Origin: CAZPKH01 sp964407165
Lineage (GTDB): Bacteria > Bacteroidota > Bacteroidia > Bacteroidales > Muribaculaceae
Direction: 5' to 3'
Assembly: GCA_964407165.1 (NCBI GenBank)
Contig: CAYOUJ010000020.1
Span: forward strand, 1 to 38,222
DNA: 38,222 nucleotides
Shown: positions 27,842-37,300 of the stretch, one piece after another
How positions within the stretch are numbered: position 1 is the stretch's first letter
How the letters are laid out: the number at the start of each line of letters is the position of its first letter
Made by a program: the position numbers and the translations under genes
The notes under the pieces: model-generated
The model's input: the letters and a program-made list of their open reading frames with translations, nothing else
Told to the model about the DNA's origin: nothing
The model's database searches: none

Positions 27842-27849
27842 CAAAGATA
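27842..27849 (-). promoter_or_regulatory. -7 box (TATCTTTG) five bases from the DUF1848 start: leaderless promoter
   Basis: The - strand reads TATCTTTG, then five bases, then ATG. Start points in this promoter class lie about 5-7 bases after the box, so the first transcribed bases would be the start codon itself. Other boxes in this window lie 18-50 bases or more from their genes. Confidence 0.6.
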
Positions 27850-27906
27850 GAACACCCCCTGTGCTTAAAGCGCACCCACTGGAGTTAAGAAATATTAATC
27901 GGTCGG

Positions 27907-28617
27907 CTAAAGGGCGGAGGCGATGGCGTCGTAGCTCTGCTGCATCAGCACGGGCAGGTCGTGACCGTCGGTGGTGGCGGCGATGGGGCGGTGAATGGTC
28001 AGCTTGATATGGCCCGGGCGCGGCAGCTTGGCGCTGCGCGGCATCACCTTGTAAGAGCCGTCTATGGTGACAGGCACAACGGGCAGGCTGAACTCCTCGG
28101 CAAGCATGTATGCGCCGCGACGGAATCGGTGCATACGACCGTCGGGACTGCGGGATCCCTCGGGGAAGACAACGATGGAGAGGCCTCCCTTGAGCAGCTT
28201 CTCCGCGTCCTCCATCGTACGGCGCGTGGCCGACGGGGTGCTCCGGTCTACAAACACCTGGCGGGCCATATAGCAGGCGTAGCCTACCAGCGGGATCTTG
28301 CGCAGAGATGCCTTCATCATCCAGCGGAAGTTGTGGCCCAGCCAACCGTAGACGGCAAAGATGTCGTAGGCGCCCTGATGGTTGGCCACGAAGACGTAAG
28401 AGGTGCGCTTGTCGATGTTCTCGCGGCCTTCGACGCTGACTGTGACCCACGCGAGCCAGCACATCACGCGCGACCAGACGATTTCGGGATAGTAGCCCCA
28501 CCAGCGGCCACCGCCAAGGAATGAGCCTATGATGGTGACGATGGCGCAGAGCGCGGTGGCCACGAGCATCAGCGGCCACATAATGGTGCATTGGTAGATG
28601 CGGTATAGTATAATCAT
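27907..28617 (-). CDS. plsC: 1-acyl-sn-glycerol-3-phosphate acyltransferase (PlsC family)
   Basis: This 236-residue membrane-associated enzyme transfers an acyl group to lysophosphatidic acid in phospholipid synthesis. An N-terminal hydrophobic segment (about 10-35) precedes the NHQGAYD motif (H80, D85) and FPEGSRS (151-157), the two signature motifs of the family. Length is normal. It is third in the - strand unit after the rluA-like gene and fmt, 43 bases downstream of fmt. Acyl-donor specificity cannot be read from the sequence. Confidence 0.9.
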   Translation of the reverse strand: MIILYRIYQCTIMWPLMLVATALCAIVTIIGSFLGGGRWWGYYPEIVWSRVMCWLAWVTVSVEGRENIDKRTSYVFVANHQGAYDIFAVYGWLGHNFRWMMKASLRKIPLVGYACYMARQVFVDRSTPSATRRTMEDAEKLLKGGLSIVVFPEGSRSPDGRMHRFRRGAYMLAEEFSLPVVPVTIDGSYKVMPRSAKLPRPGHIKLTIHRPIAATTDGHDLPVLMQQSYDAIASAL

Positions 28618-28623
28618 GGCAGA

Positions 28624-28651
28624 AGTTAGGTGATTAGTGAGTAGTGAGTGG
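28624..28651 (-). repeat. Heptamer array upstream of plsC
   Basis: On the + strand the units are AGTTAGG, TGATTAG, TGAGTAG and TGAGTGG at 28624, 28631, 28638 and 28645. On the plsC coding strand this reads as CTAATCA-like words leading to the start at 28617. Confidence 0.65.
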
Positions 28652-28660
28652 AGAGCAGGG

Positions 28661-29617
28661 TTATTGGAAGCGGGCGTAGCGGTCGGCGAGGCGGGCGCCG
28701 CGGAGCCAGTCGGCAGTGACCATGCGCCGCTTGCCCTGCACCTGCAGCTGAAGCACCTCTAACGCCCCGTCGGCGGTGCGTACAAACAGCCTGCGGCCGT
28801 CGTCGCTGAGGCTTATATCACCGGGAGCGCCGTCGAAGGGTTCAGCGGGCGCGGCCTCGAAGATTTTCACCTCCGCGCCGTCGAGCGTGGTCCACGCCCC
28901 GGGGTAGGGGGAGAGGCCGCGGACGAGGTTGTGAACCTCCCGCGAGGTCTTGTCCCACGCAATGTAGCAGTCGGGCTTGAATATCTTCGGCGCGGGCGTA
29001 GGCTCGACGTCGCCGATAAGCTCATCTTGCGGAACCGGGCGCACACGGTCGGCCAGAATGTCCTCTATAGTCTTGACTGTCAGGTCGGCGCCGATGAGCA
29101 TGAGGCGGTTGTGTACGCTGCCCACATTCTCGTCAGGGCCGATCTCTATGGCCTCTTGTGCCAGGATGTCGCCGGTGTCTATCTCGTGCTTGAGGAAGAA
29201 GGTGGTGACGCCCGTGCGCGTCTCGCCGTTGATCACCGCGCGGTTGATGGGCGCGGCGCCGCGGTAAGCCGGAAGCAGCGAAGCGTGCAAGTTAAACGTG
29301 CCCAGCCGCGGCATCTGCCACACCTCGCGCGGTAACATTCTGAAAGCGATGACTATGAACAGGTCGGCCCGGAGCGAGCGCAGATCGTCGATAAACTGCG
29401 GGGCTTTGAGGTTGACAGGCTGAAGCAGACGCAGGTCATGGGCCAGAGCATACTCCTTGACGGGCGAGTGCATCAGCTTGTGGCCGCGCCCGCCAATCTT
29501 GTCGGGCATGGTGATGACGCCCACTATGTTGTAGCCCCCCTCATGGATGCGCCGCAGCGATTCGACGGCGAAGTCCGGGGTGCCTAAAAATACTATCCTG
29601 AGGTCTTCCTTACGCAT
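28661..29617 (-). CDS. fmt: Methionyl-tRNA formyltransferase
   Basis: This 318-residue enzyme formylates initiator Met-tRNA using 10-formyl-THF. It has FLGTPDFAVESL (10-21), the catalytic N109-x-H111 in FNLHASLLPAYRGAAPI and HEIDTGDI with D147. The C-terminal ~100 residues form the OB-like tRNA-binding part. The start lies 15 bases after the pseudouridine synthase stop, indicating an operon. No separate promoter is visible. Confidence 0.96.
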   Translation of the reverse strand: MRKEDLRIVFLGTPDFAVESLRRIHEGGYNIVGVITMPDKIGGRGHKLMHSPVKEYALAHDLRLLQPVNLKAPQFIDDLRSLRADLFIVIAFRMLPREVWQMPRLGTFNLHASLLPAYRGAAPINRAVINGETRTGVTTFFLKHEIDTGDILAQEAIEIGPDENVGSVHNRLMLIGADLTVKTIEDILADRVRPVPQDELIGDVEPTPAPKIFKPDCYIAWDKTSREVHNLVRGLSPYPGAWTTLDGAEVKIFEAAPAEPFDGAPGDISLSDDGRRLFVRTADGALEVLQLQVQGKRRMVTADWLRGARLADRYARFQ

Positions 29618-29632
29618 TGGGGGTCAGATGTG

Positions 29633-30301
29633 TTATATGTCAAAATATGCCCATACTGGGTCTTCAGGGAGCGGTGCCGTGATGTCAATCTCCACGCCGC
29701 TGACGGGGTGGGCGAATTGTATCCGCCTGGCCATGAGCGAGATGCTTCCATCCGGATTGCTACGACGGTCGCCATATTTCAGGTCGCCCTTCACCGGGCA
29801 TCCGATGGCAGCGAGCTGGCAGCGTATCTGGTGCTTGCGCCCTGTCTCGAGGTTGATTTCAAGCAAGTTGAAACTGTCGCTGCGGCCTATAACGCGGTAG
29901 CTGAGGGCGGCCTCCTTGGCCCCCTCCTTGGGCGTGGTCGATGCATAGCTCTTGTTGGTGCGCTCGACGGAGGTGATGTAGTGGACGAGCCGACCCGCGT
30001 CCTTGGGGGGCCGGTTGCGCGTCACGGCCCAGTAGGTCTTGCGCACGCCACCGTCGCGGAACAGGGCGTTCATTCGCGTGAGAGCCTTCGACGTTTTGGC
30101 AAATACCACCAGCCCCGCCACGGGGCGGTCGAGCCGGTGCACCACCCCGCAGAACACGTTGCCGGGCTTCGAGTACTTCTCCTTGAGCCACGCGCGCACG
30201 GTGTCGACCAGCGGCTCGTCGCCAGTCTTGTCGCCCTGCACTATCTCGCCCGGGGCCTTGTTGACGACGATAATATGATTGTCTTCGTAAACTACCTGCA
30301 T
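29633..30301 (-). CDS. RluA-family pseudouridine synthase without S4 domain
   Basis: The start MQVVYEDNHIIVVNK at 30301 gives 222 residues. HRLDRPVAG (55-63) carries the catalytic Asp58. The absence of an N-terminal S4 domain resembles RluA/TruC-type members, so either a 23S rRNA or a tRNA uridine is a possible target. An in-frame extension to 30382 overlaps comEC and passes through the promoter, so it is rejected. It heads the unit with fmt and plsC. Confidence 0.9.
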   Translation of the reverse strand: MQVVYEDNHIIVVNKAPGEIVQGDKTGDEPLVDTVRAWLKEKYSKPGNVFCGVVHRLDRPVAGLVVFAKTSKALTRMNALFRDGGVRKTYWAVTRNRPPKDAGRLVHYITSVERTNKSYASTTPKEGAKEAALSYRVIGRSDSFNLLEINLETGRKHQIRCQLAAIGCPVKGDLKYGDRRSNPDGSISLMARRIQFAHPVSGVEIDITAPLPEDPVWAYFDI

Positions 30302-30309
30302 ACTCGCTG

Positions 30310-30317
30310 CAAAGTTA
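30310..30317 (-). promoter_or_regulatory. -7 box (TAACTTTG) close to the pseudouridine synthase start
   Basis: The - strand reads TAACTTTG, then eight bases, then ATG at 30301. The predicted leader is only 1-3 bases, so translation may be effectively leaderless. It starts the rluA-like/fmt/plsC transcript and lies in the short gap after comEC. Confidence 0.55.
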
Positions 30318-30332
30318 ATGAAAATTTTTGGA

Positions 30333-32300
30333 TTATTCGGCCAATTTGGCACGGAAGTCAGCGGCTCGCCGCGGGTGCACATCGGGGGTGATGATGAGCG
30401 TGTCGGGGCGCAGGCTCCGGCGAAGCGCCACTATGTCGCCTGTGAACCCCCGGGCCACGTAAAGGCGGTGGAGATGGAGCGTCGAGTCGGGGCGCACCGA
30501 GTCCTGGGTGATGACGGCGATGCGCAGGGTGTCGAGCTGCATGCAGGGGCCACGCCGGCGGAAATAGGCACCGTCGACGCTGTCGGGCGCCGCTGAGACG
30601 TGCTCCAGGCCGCGGCGGCGCAGATAGTCGGCATATCGGTTGTTGGCCTCCATGACAAGATCGGGCACCCGTGACCGGTGAGCAGTGGTGAAGAGATAGA
30701 CACTGTCGGCGTCATGGATAAGCATGCTGAAATGCTCGCGGTCTTGCAGGTCAAAATGCTCACCGGCGGGAAATTCGCGGCTGTCGAGCAACGTGGCGAC
30801 GGCGGTAATGACCAGAAGCACCACCGTGGCGGCGAGATAGAAACGACGCCGTGTGTTTGCCCACACGGCCAGCGCAAGCAGGGCAAGTCCGCAAGGAAGC
30901 AACAGCCACGGCGAGAAGTAGACATCGTCGACCGCCGCTCCGGGGAGAGCTGATATCCATCTTGCCCCGCTGTTCATGAGCATATAAGAGGTGTCCGTCA
31001 GCCACACGAGCAACGCCGGGCACGGGATGAGAGCATCCACGGCCATGCATGCCAAGCCCAGACACAGCATCACCGGCAAGAGAAATGCCGACAGCAGGTT
31101 GCCCAAGATGAAGTAGACAGGGAAGACATGGAAGTAGAACATCGCCACCACCCCGGCCGTTGCCATGGCCACCAGACATGCGAGCAGGTATGAAACCGTG
31201 GCATGGAGGCGCGGTCGGCGGTGTCGGTTGACGGGGTTGAGAGGGTCGACGAGCAAGATGATGACCGCCACGGCGGTGAAAGTCATCTGGAATCCTACGC
31301 TCGCGAGCGCCGACGGGTCGAGCAGCAGTATGATTATTGCCGCCAGCAGCAGTGAGTTGAGAGGCCTGGGGTCGCGGTCGATGCACACGGCAAAGAGCGT
31401 GACCGTGGCCATGATGACTGCTCGCACCACCGACACCGACATGCCGGTTATGAGCGCGAACCCCCACAATAATAATATGACAGCCCAGGGGCGCAGACGA
31501 CGGCCGATGAAGCACAGGGGGTACAGCAGCACCATCAGCACGCCGGCGATGATGCCCACGTGGAGGCCGCTGAGAGCCAGTGTGTGGGCGATGCCCACGT
31601 TTGACAGCGTTTCGCGGAAGTCAGGAGCGAGCATGCTGTCGTCGCCGAGGAGCACGGCATCGAGGAAGTCTTTCGTCTCCGACCGCAACGGAATGGCAGA
31701 CAGATGCTTTAGCAGCGCTTGCTGCGCGCGGTAGTGCCAGGGTATGGTCGAAGGGTCGTAAGCGAGCACTTGGTCGGGGGGAAGCATCGCGGTGGCTTCA
31801 AAGCCGTTGCGCAACAGATAGGCTCCGTAGTCAAATTGGTCGGGCACCGGGGTGCCGGCATCGATTGGACGCAAAGTGGCTCGGAATATCAGTCGGCCTC
31901 CCTGCTCGTACGTCTTCTCAACGCTCAGCACCGTCAGCACCGCCTTCACCGACGGCGCCACGGCCACGGAGTCGATCGAGTCAATCTCCACGCCCAAGGA
32001 GAGTGTCGACACCCCCTCCTTGGCGCTGATTATTCGGGCGGTGCACAGCGTCTCCCGGTCGGCAACCCCCGGCGGCAATTCTCCGGGGGCGTGCGCCCAC
32101 GAGCACGCGGCGCCCACCGCCGCACATGTCAAGAAGACGGCCACGACGTTACGTTTGGCCAAGGCACATACGATGGCCAAGACTAACGCCACCCCCGCGC
32201 ATTGAGCATAAGCGGCCCCCAAGTCAGCGGCCGCTATTCCCGCAATCAGCCCGGCCGCCGGCACCAGCAGCGGTATCTGCGAGAGGGTGACGGGGCGCAT
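30333..32300 (-). CDS. ComEC/Rec2 family DNA-uptake channel protein
   Basis: This 655-residue polytopic membrane protein has an N-terminal DUF4131-like soluble part (about 60-200), then LALSGLHVGIIAGVL, typical of the competence channel core, and many membrane helices up to about residue 500. In naturally transformable bacteria ComEC carries single-stranded DNA across the inner membrane. The C-terminal ~150 residues are soluble but do not show the HxHxDH metal-binding motif of the nuclease-like domain found in long ComEC proteins. It follows aroE after 69 bases filled with a heptamer array. Confidence 0.85.
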   Translation of the reverse strand: MRPVTLSQIPLLVPAAGLIAGIAAADLGAAYAQCAGVALVLAIVCALAKRNVVAVFLTCAAVGAACSWAHAPGELPPGVADRETLCTARIISAKEGVSTLSLGVEIDSIDSVAVAPSVKAVLTVLSVEKTYEQGGRLIFRATLRPIDAGTPVPDQFDYGAYLLRNGFEATAMLPPDQVLAYDPSTIPWHYRAQQALLKHLSAIPLRSETKDFLDAVLLGDDSMLAPDFRETLSNVGIAHTLALSGLHVGIIAGVLMVLLYPLCFIGRRLRPWAVILLLWGFALITGMSVSVVRAVIMATVTLFAVCIDRDPRPLNSLLLAAIIILLLDPSALASVGFQMTFTAVAVIILLVDPLNPVNRHRRPRLHATVSYLLACLVAMATAGVVAMFYFHVFPVYFILGNLLSAFLLPVMLCLGLACMAVDALIPCPALLVWLTDTSYMLMNSGARWISALPGAAVDDVYFSPWLLLPCGLALLALAVWANTRRRFYLAATVVLLVITAVATLLDSREFPAGEHFDLQDREHFSMLIHDADSVYLFTTAHRSRVPDLVMEANNRYADYLRRRGLEHVSAAPDSVDGAYFRRRGPCMQLDTLRIAVITQDSVRPDSTLHLHRLYVARGFTGDIVALRRSLRPDTLIITPDVHPRRAADFRAKLAE

Positions 32301-32307
32301 TGGAGAG

Positions 32308-32356
32308 TTATTAGTGATTAGTGTTTAGTGATTAGTGTTTAGTGATTAGCGCTTAT
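32308..32356 (-). repeat. Heptamer array upstream of comEC
   Basis: On the + strand: TTATTAG, TGATTAG, TGTTTAG, TGATTAG, TGTTTAG, TGATTAG, CGCTTAT in perfect 7-base phase. On the coding strand of comEC the words are CTAATCA/CTAAACA, ending a few bases before the ATG at 32300. TGATTAG and TGTTTAG alternate, giving a 14-base super-period. Confidence 0.8.
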
Positions 32357-32369
32357 AATGCCCTGATGG

Positions 32370-33131
32370 CTAATTGTTCCAGATGCGCCAGGCGGCAAAG
32401 GCCTGCATCAGCAGCATCTCCAGACCGTTTTTCACCTCTGCACCATGCTCGGCCGCACGGCGCATAAACAGCGTGGTGTCAGGGTTGTAAAGCAGGTCAT
32501 AGCACAGGTGGCGGGGCGTCAGCAGGTCGTAAGGGATGTCGGGGCAGGCGTCCACCTTGGGATACATGCCTAATGGAGTGGTGTTGACTATCACCAGGTT
32601 GCGCTCCATCACCTCCGGCGTCAGCTCGTCATAGCCGAGCATTCCGACCTCGGGCGTGCGCGATACCAGCGTGCTCTCCACGCCAAGCTTCGACAGGCCC
32701 ACGACTACAGCCTTTGCCGCGCCGCCGTTGCCAAGCACCAGCGCACGATTGCGCTCCGGCGTCAGCAGTGCCTGTATCGAGTCGACAAAGCCGATGACAT
32801 CTGAGTTGTAGCCAACCAGGCGGCGCTTCGACCCCGAGCCTTCAAATCGGATTACGTTGACCGCCCCAATCTTGGCCGCGTCGGCGTCGAGGCCGTCGAG
32901 GTAGGGTATCACCTGCTGCTTGTAGGGGATGGTCACGTTGAGCCCGCAGAGCTGCGGGTAATCTTTTATGACGCGCTCAAACTCCTTGATGTCAGGTATT
33001 TCAAAGTTTATGTAGCGCGCGTCTATGCGTTCGTTCTCAAACTTCTGGTTAAAGTAGTTCTGCGAGAACGAGTGCATCAGTGGAAAACCTATAAGTCCGA
33101 ATAGTTGCTTGGGGGAGGCCATAGATAGCAT
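32370..33131 (-). CDS. aroE: Shikimate dehydrogenase
   Basis: From ATG 33131 the enzyme has 253 residues and reduces 3-dehydroshikimate with NADPH. LIGFPLMHSFSQNYFN matches the substrate-binding region, NVTIPYKQ holds the catalytic Lys and GNGGAAKAV the nucleotide-binding loop. A second ATG at 33122 is possible. The upstream extension to 33260 crosses the promoter box at 33151-33158 and overlaps the fic gene, so it is rejected. comEC is probably co-transcribed downstream. Confidence 0.94.
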   Translation of the reverse strand: MLSMASPKQLFGLIGFPLMHSFSQNYFNQKFENERIDARYINFEIPDIKEFERVIKDYPQLCGLNVTIPYKQQVIPYLDGLDADAAKIGAVNVIRFEGSGSKRRLVGYNSDVIGFVDSIQALLTPERNRALVLGNGGAAKAVVVGLSKLGVESTLVSRTPEVGMLGYDELTPEVMERNLVIVNTTPLGMYPKVDACPDIPYDLLTPRHLCYDLLYNPDTTLFMRRAAEHGAEVKNGLEMLLMQAFAAWRIWNN

Positions 33132-33150
33132 TGTGAAGAATGGAGTGCGG

Positions 33151-33158
33151 CAAAGATA
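33151..33158 (-). promoter_or_regulatory. -7 box (TATCTTTG) for aroE
   Basis: The - strand reads TATCTTTG 19 bases before the ATG at 33131. It sits in the 49-base gap between fic and aroE, so aroE has its own promoter. Confidence 0.7.
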
Positions 33159-33180
33159 CAAAAAAATCAGTGACCGGCCA

Positions 33181-34308
33181 TCAATTGTTTTCAGAAATTT
33201 TCTCGGCCAGATGATATGCAGTGCTTCGGCCACCGGCGGCGTCTTTGGCCAGGATGCCAAGCAAGCACAGGGCGGTGATGTCGCGCAGGGCGGTGTCTGT
33301 CGAGCACTTGGCTATTTTGGCATACTTGGCTGATGTAAGCTTGCCAACGAAACGGCCGTCAAGCAGCATGTTGAGCACCTTCACCTGCCGTGTTTCCGTG
33401 ATCTCGTCGCGATGGCGATCCCAAAATCGCACCTTGGAGCACGTGCGGTGAACGGTGGTCATTGGCTCCTCCAGGCTCTGACGCAGGCAGTCGACAAACC
33501 AAGCTAGCCACCCGGTGATGTCAAGAGAGCCTTTCTGTGTGCGCTCAAGCACGTCGTAATACTCGCGGCGGCGCGCAGCGATGGCCTTGGACATGGAATA
33601 GAATCGCTGTGGCAACCCGTCGGCACGCGCCAGTAACATGTCGGTGATGGTACGTGTGATGCGGCCGTTGCCGTCGTCGAAGGGATGAATGGTCACAAAC
33701 CACAGGTGTGCCACTGCGGCTTTTATCACCGGATCAGTGCCGTCGCCATCCTCCACCCATTTGAGAAACTGCTCCATCAGCGACGGCACGTCGTGCGACG
33801 ACGGCGCTTCGAAATGCACTTCCTCGCGGCCGAAAGCACCGGAAACCACCTGCATTGGTGCTTCGCCGGTGCGCCAGGTGCCCACGGCAATGGGATAGGG
33901 ACCGCTGCGACCGGTGGGAAACAGCGCGCAATGCCAGCCAAACAGCCGCTCGGGGGTCAGCGGTTCATTATGGCGGTGGGCGGCATCGAACGCCACTTGC
34001 ACAAGCTCCTCAACATAGTGGTCAGCGGGCATATTTTCCTGACTTCCGATGCCCAGATTGCGACCGACCGACGAGCGCACGCTGTCGGCGTTGAGACTCA
34101 CCCCCTCGATGGCTGAGGAGGTCATCACCTCGTCGGTGACAGCCTCGAGCTGGGCCGCGCTCTGCACGTCGAAACCAAGCGCCGACAGAGCGCCCGTCAA
34201 GCGACCCTGCAGGTTGCGCACATTGCCCAACAGAGTCTCAAGAGCCGCGGCGTCCCACGTCATCGCCGGCCACCCTGGCTGCTGCCAAAGATATAGCGGA
34301 TAATGCAT
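33181..34308 (-). CDS. Fic family protein with DUF4172 N-terminus and C-terminal winged helix
   Basis: From ATG 34308 (MHYPLYLWQQPGWP) the protein has 375 residues. The N-terminal ~80 residues match DUF4172 (YLWQ-PGWP--TWD). SSAIEG (64-69) fits the (S/T)xxxE(G/N) inhibitory helix, and HPFDDGNGR (208-216) is the complete Fic catalytic motif. Such enzymes usually AMPylate proteins, with the inhibitory Glu keeping them off. The last ~70 residues (RQVKVLNMLL... KYAKIAKCSTDTALRDI) look like a winged helix-turn-helix. That, together with inverted repeats around its promoter, suggests self-regulation. The TTG codon at 34329 lies in the -7 box and cannot be the start. Confidence 0.9.
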   Translation of the reverse strand: MHYPLYLWQQPGWPAMTWDAAALETLLGNVRNLQGRLTGALSALGFDVQSAAQLEAVTDEVMTSSAIEGVSLNADSVRSSVGRNLGIGSQENMPADHYVEELVQVAFDAAHRHNEPLTPERLFGWHCALFPTGRSGPYPIAVGTWRTGEAPMQVVSGAFGREEVHFEAPSSHDVPSLMEQFLKWVEDGDGTDPVIKAAVAHLWFVTIHPFDDGNGRITRTITDMLLARADGLPQRFYSMSKAIAARRREYYDVLERTQKGSLDITGWLAWFVDCLRQSLEEPMTTVHRTCSKVRFWDRHRDEITETRQVKVLNMLLDGRFVGKLTSAKYAKIAKCSTDTALRDITALCLLGILAKDAAGGRSTAYHLAEKISENN

Positions 34309-34316
34309 TCCAGAGA

Positions 34317-34363
34317 AATTTTGCGGCAAAGATACGAAATATTCTCCGCAAAATTGCGGAGAA
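34317..34363 (-). promoter_or_regulatory. fic promoter (-7 box 34327-34334) bracketed by inverted operator-like repeats
   Basis: The - strand -7 box is TATCTTTG at 34327-34334. TTCTCCGCAA (34342-34351) and TTGCGGAGAA (34354-34363) form a perfect 10-bp-arm palindrome just upstream. Within it CCGCAAAATT (34346-34355) recurs inverted as AATTTTGCGG (34317-34326) just downstream of the box. Sites on both sides of a -7 box are typical of repression; the palindrome could alternatively serve as terminator of the upstream gene. Confidence 0.6.
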
Positions 34364-34392
34364 CATCCTGTTTTTTTAGCCGCTCTCCCTTG

Positions 34393-37300
34393 TTATGCCG
34401 TGGGATCGAGGTAAAGCTCGGTGGCGAGCAGTTGGAGCAACTCGGGGGTCAGTTTGGTGCCCAGACTGCCACCTTTGCCCGCAAAGGCAGAGAATGTCAG
34501 CACTTTCTCCTTCGGCACTATCTCAGCGGCCACAAGGGTCGCATTCGGAGAGGCAATTCTATACCCCGGACTGTTCAGATTTCCATTTGCATGAATTTTT
34601 ATGTAGTCTTCAACTGAATCTATGCGAGCGGACAACTCGTTGCGTGTCGATCTCCATACCGTCAGAACCTGATCGCCGGGGCGCATCGGGGAAACAAAGA
34701 TTGGGGTGCTCTCATCGTATCGCGGGCTTGCGTCGCGCCCCAGGCGAGCGAGTATGTCGACTGTGGGGCTGACCAACACGCATCCGTTGTCGTAGGCTAC
34801 CACCACGTGGCCGTCGGCTTCGTCGGTGCGTATGGCCACGGTAAGCTCAGAAGGGTGGTAGTCGATGTCAGCTGTCACCTCATACTTGCACTTTGGACGG
34901 AAATGGAGGTATCCCTCGACATCAATGCCGAAGTCTTCGTCATAGCGGTTGACGGGGTTAGAGCGCCAGCGTGAGGTCTGCAGCTGCACCTGCGGGGTAG
35001 ACGCACCTCCTTTTGACTCGCCCTTTTGTGTGAAAATATCTGTGCCGGTGTCTTCAATTACATTCTCTCCAGGCGTCTGGTCGACTGTCGGAGACGATGC
35101 TTGCACGGCGGCGGCGTGGCGCTTGGTGTACTCGGCGACGTCAGCCTCGGGCAGCGGCAGCGTCTCGGTGTCCTGGCGCACCCACGCGCGCCCACGATAG
35201 CGCACCAGCGACGGCGACGGTTTGATGAGGAGCTTGTAGACGGTGTATCCGCCGTCCTCCTCCTTCTCGTAATACTTGCAGCAGTCGTTGACTATCAGAC
35301 CCCACTCGCGGCGTATCCATCCGTGGATGTGGCGCGAGTAGCCGTCGAGGTCGGTGTTGAGATAGACCAGGTCGTTCTCTATGCCGCAGGCGGTGCCGCT
35401 CTTGTTGACGCCGAGCATCAGCGTGCCGCCGCGGTCTGAGTTGAGGAATCCGCAGATGGTGCGCATGATGACCATCTCCTGCGTGGCGGGCGAAGGCTGC
35501 ATGTTGTAGCCGGCGGGATAGATGATCGACGACTTGAACTCCAGATCCTGCGTCTCCACCCCGAAGTCTTTGAGGTCTGACACCTTGATGTTGACACCCA
35601 GCTCGGCGTTGATGCGGGAGGTGATCTCGCGCTCCACCATGGGCATCTCAAACGGCGATGTGATGGTCAGGGCGATGGCAAGGTCGGCGGCGGCGCGAAT
35701 AGAGGGGTTGGTGGAGGTGGAGACTATCTCCTGCAGCGACCTGAGGTCAGAGCGGCGGCGCAGGGCGTCGAGTATCTTGAACTTGGCCATGGCCTCGTTG
35801 AGCAGGTAGTCGTTGGCTATCGACTCGTCATCGAGGTCGCGGCGCAGCTGGGCGAAGCGTTCAGAGTTGACGAAGCCGTTGTTTTCGTAGTCTTCGAAAG
35901 CCGAGATGACATCCATGCGCTTCTGGTAGTAGCTCTGCTTGAACGTGTCTCCTATCAATGTGGAGAGTATCTCGGCCAGCTTCAGCAGCGAGTAAGAGCC
36001 GGCACGGGTCTGGGAGATGACGGCGAGGCGGTCGAGTATGCCGATGATCTCGTTCATCTCCTCGATGCTCAGCGGCTCTTCGGAGATGTTCTCCTGCTGC
36101 TCCGACTCGGGCAGATAGCCCATCTCCTGCATCAGGCGACGTATGCCGTCGGCGATGCGGAACACGGGGCCTGAGTGGCGCCGGTAGCGGCAGATTTTCT
36201 GGCCGTTCTCGTTCATGTCAGTCGAGATCACCTCCACTATGTCGTTCTTGCCCAGCACCACGCCCTCGTCATAGAAGACTATGCATGGGGCGCCGTTTTC
36301 GGCGATGCCGATGCATGAGTGTGAGGCATACTTGTTCTTGTCGCGTATGTTGCACAGGAAAGGCTCGTCATGGTCGTCGGTCTCGCGCAGGTAGTAGTCC
36401 ACTTGCTTGCGCATGGAGAACTCGAGGTCGTAGGGGTCTTCGCTCTCGCGCACCACGGTAACCTCGTAGAGCATTTCCTGGCCGTCGCGGTCGCGGAAGA
36501 AGCCCAGCATCTGGGGGTCATATTCCATGTATGGCAGGATGTCCTTAATCTTAAGCCATCCGGCGCCGTAGTAGAGTTCATCGTCTATCTCGCAGTCGAG
36601 CCACTGCTGGTCATCAGAGAATCCCTTTACGCGCACCATCACGGTGTCCCCCATGCCCGGGGCCACCTTTGAGCGCTGGCGCGGGGTGTTAGACACCTCG
36701 AGGAGGCCCTTGTTGATGTCCTTCCAAAATTTGGCCACCTTGGTGAGCCGGTCGCCGGGTTTGATCTTGTTCTTTATGGGGTCGTTCAGGCAGATGCGGA
36801 AGTTCTGCCACTGTATCAGGTTGCTGACATCCATGTTCTGCGGACGTCCGGAGCGCGGCTGGAGCGTCACGCCGGAGTCGTCGATAATCAGCTCCATACG
36901 ATCTGTACGGAAGAAGCGCGGCTGCAGCATGCGGCGCGACGGGCGCACCTCCGGGTAGGCCGCGCGCATGTAGAGGTTGTCGAGGTTGTCCACATCCTCC
37001 CAACCATATTCGAGAGTCTTGGAGGTGAATGGGGTGAAGAGGCTAAAGAAGGCGTCGTCGAGGATGTCGGTGGATGCATAGCGCTGAATGTATGCCAGCA
37101 GCCGCAGGTAGGTGGCACGGTTAAGCGCACAGTCGATGCCGTCGGAGGGCTGTGCAAGCAGCATCTGTATGCCAATGGCCTTTATAAGGCGGTGGATGGT
37201 GGCGACTCCGGCGGCGCGAGTGGCCTTGTCACGGTGCTCGTTGATGTATAGGCTCAGCATCTCAACGAAGGCGGAGCGGAAAGGCTCGACCTGCCAGTTG

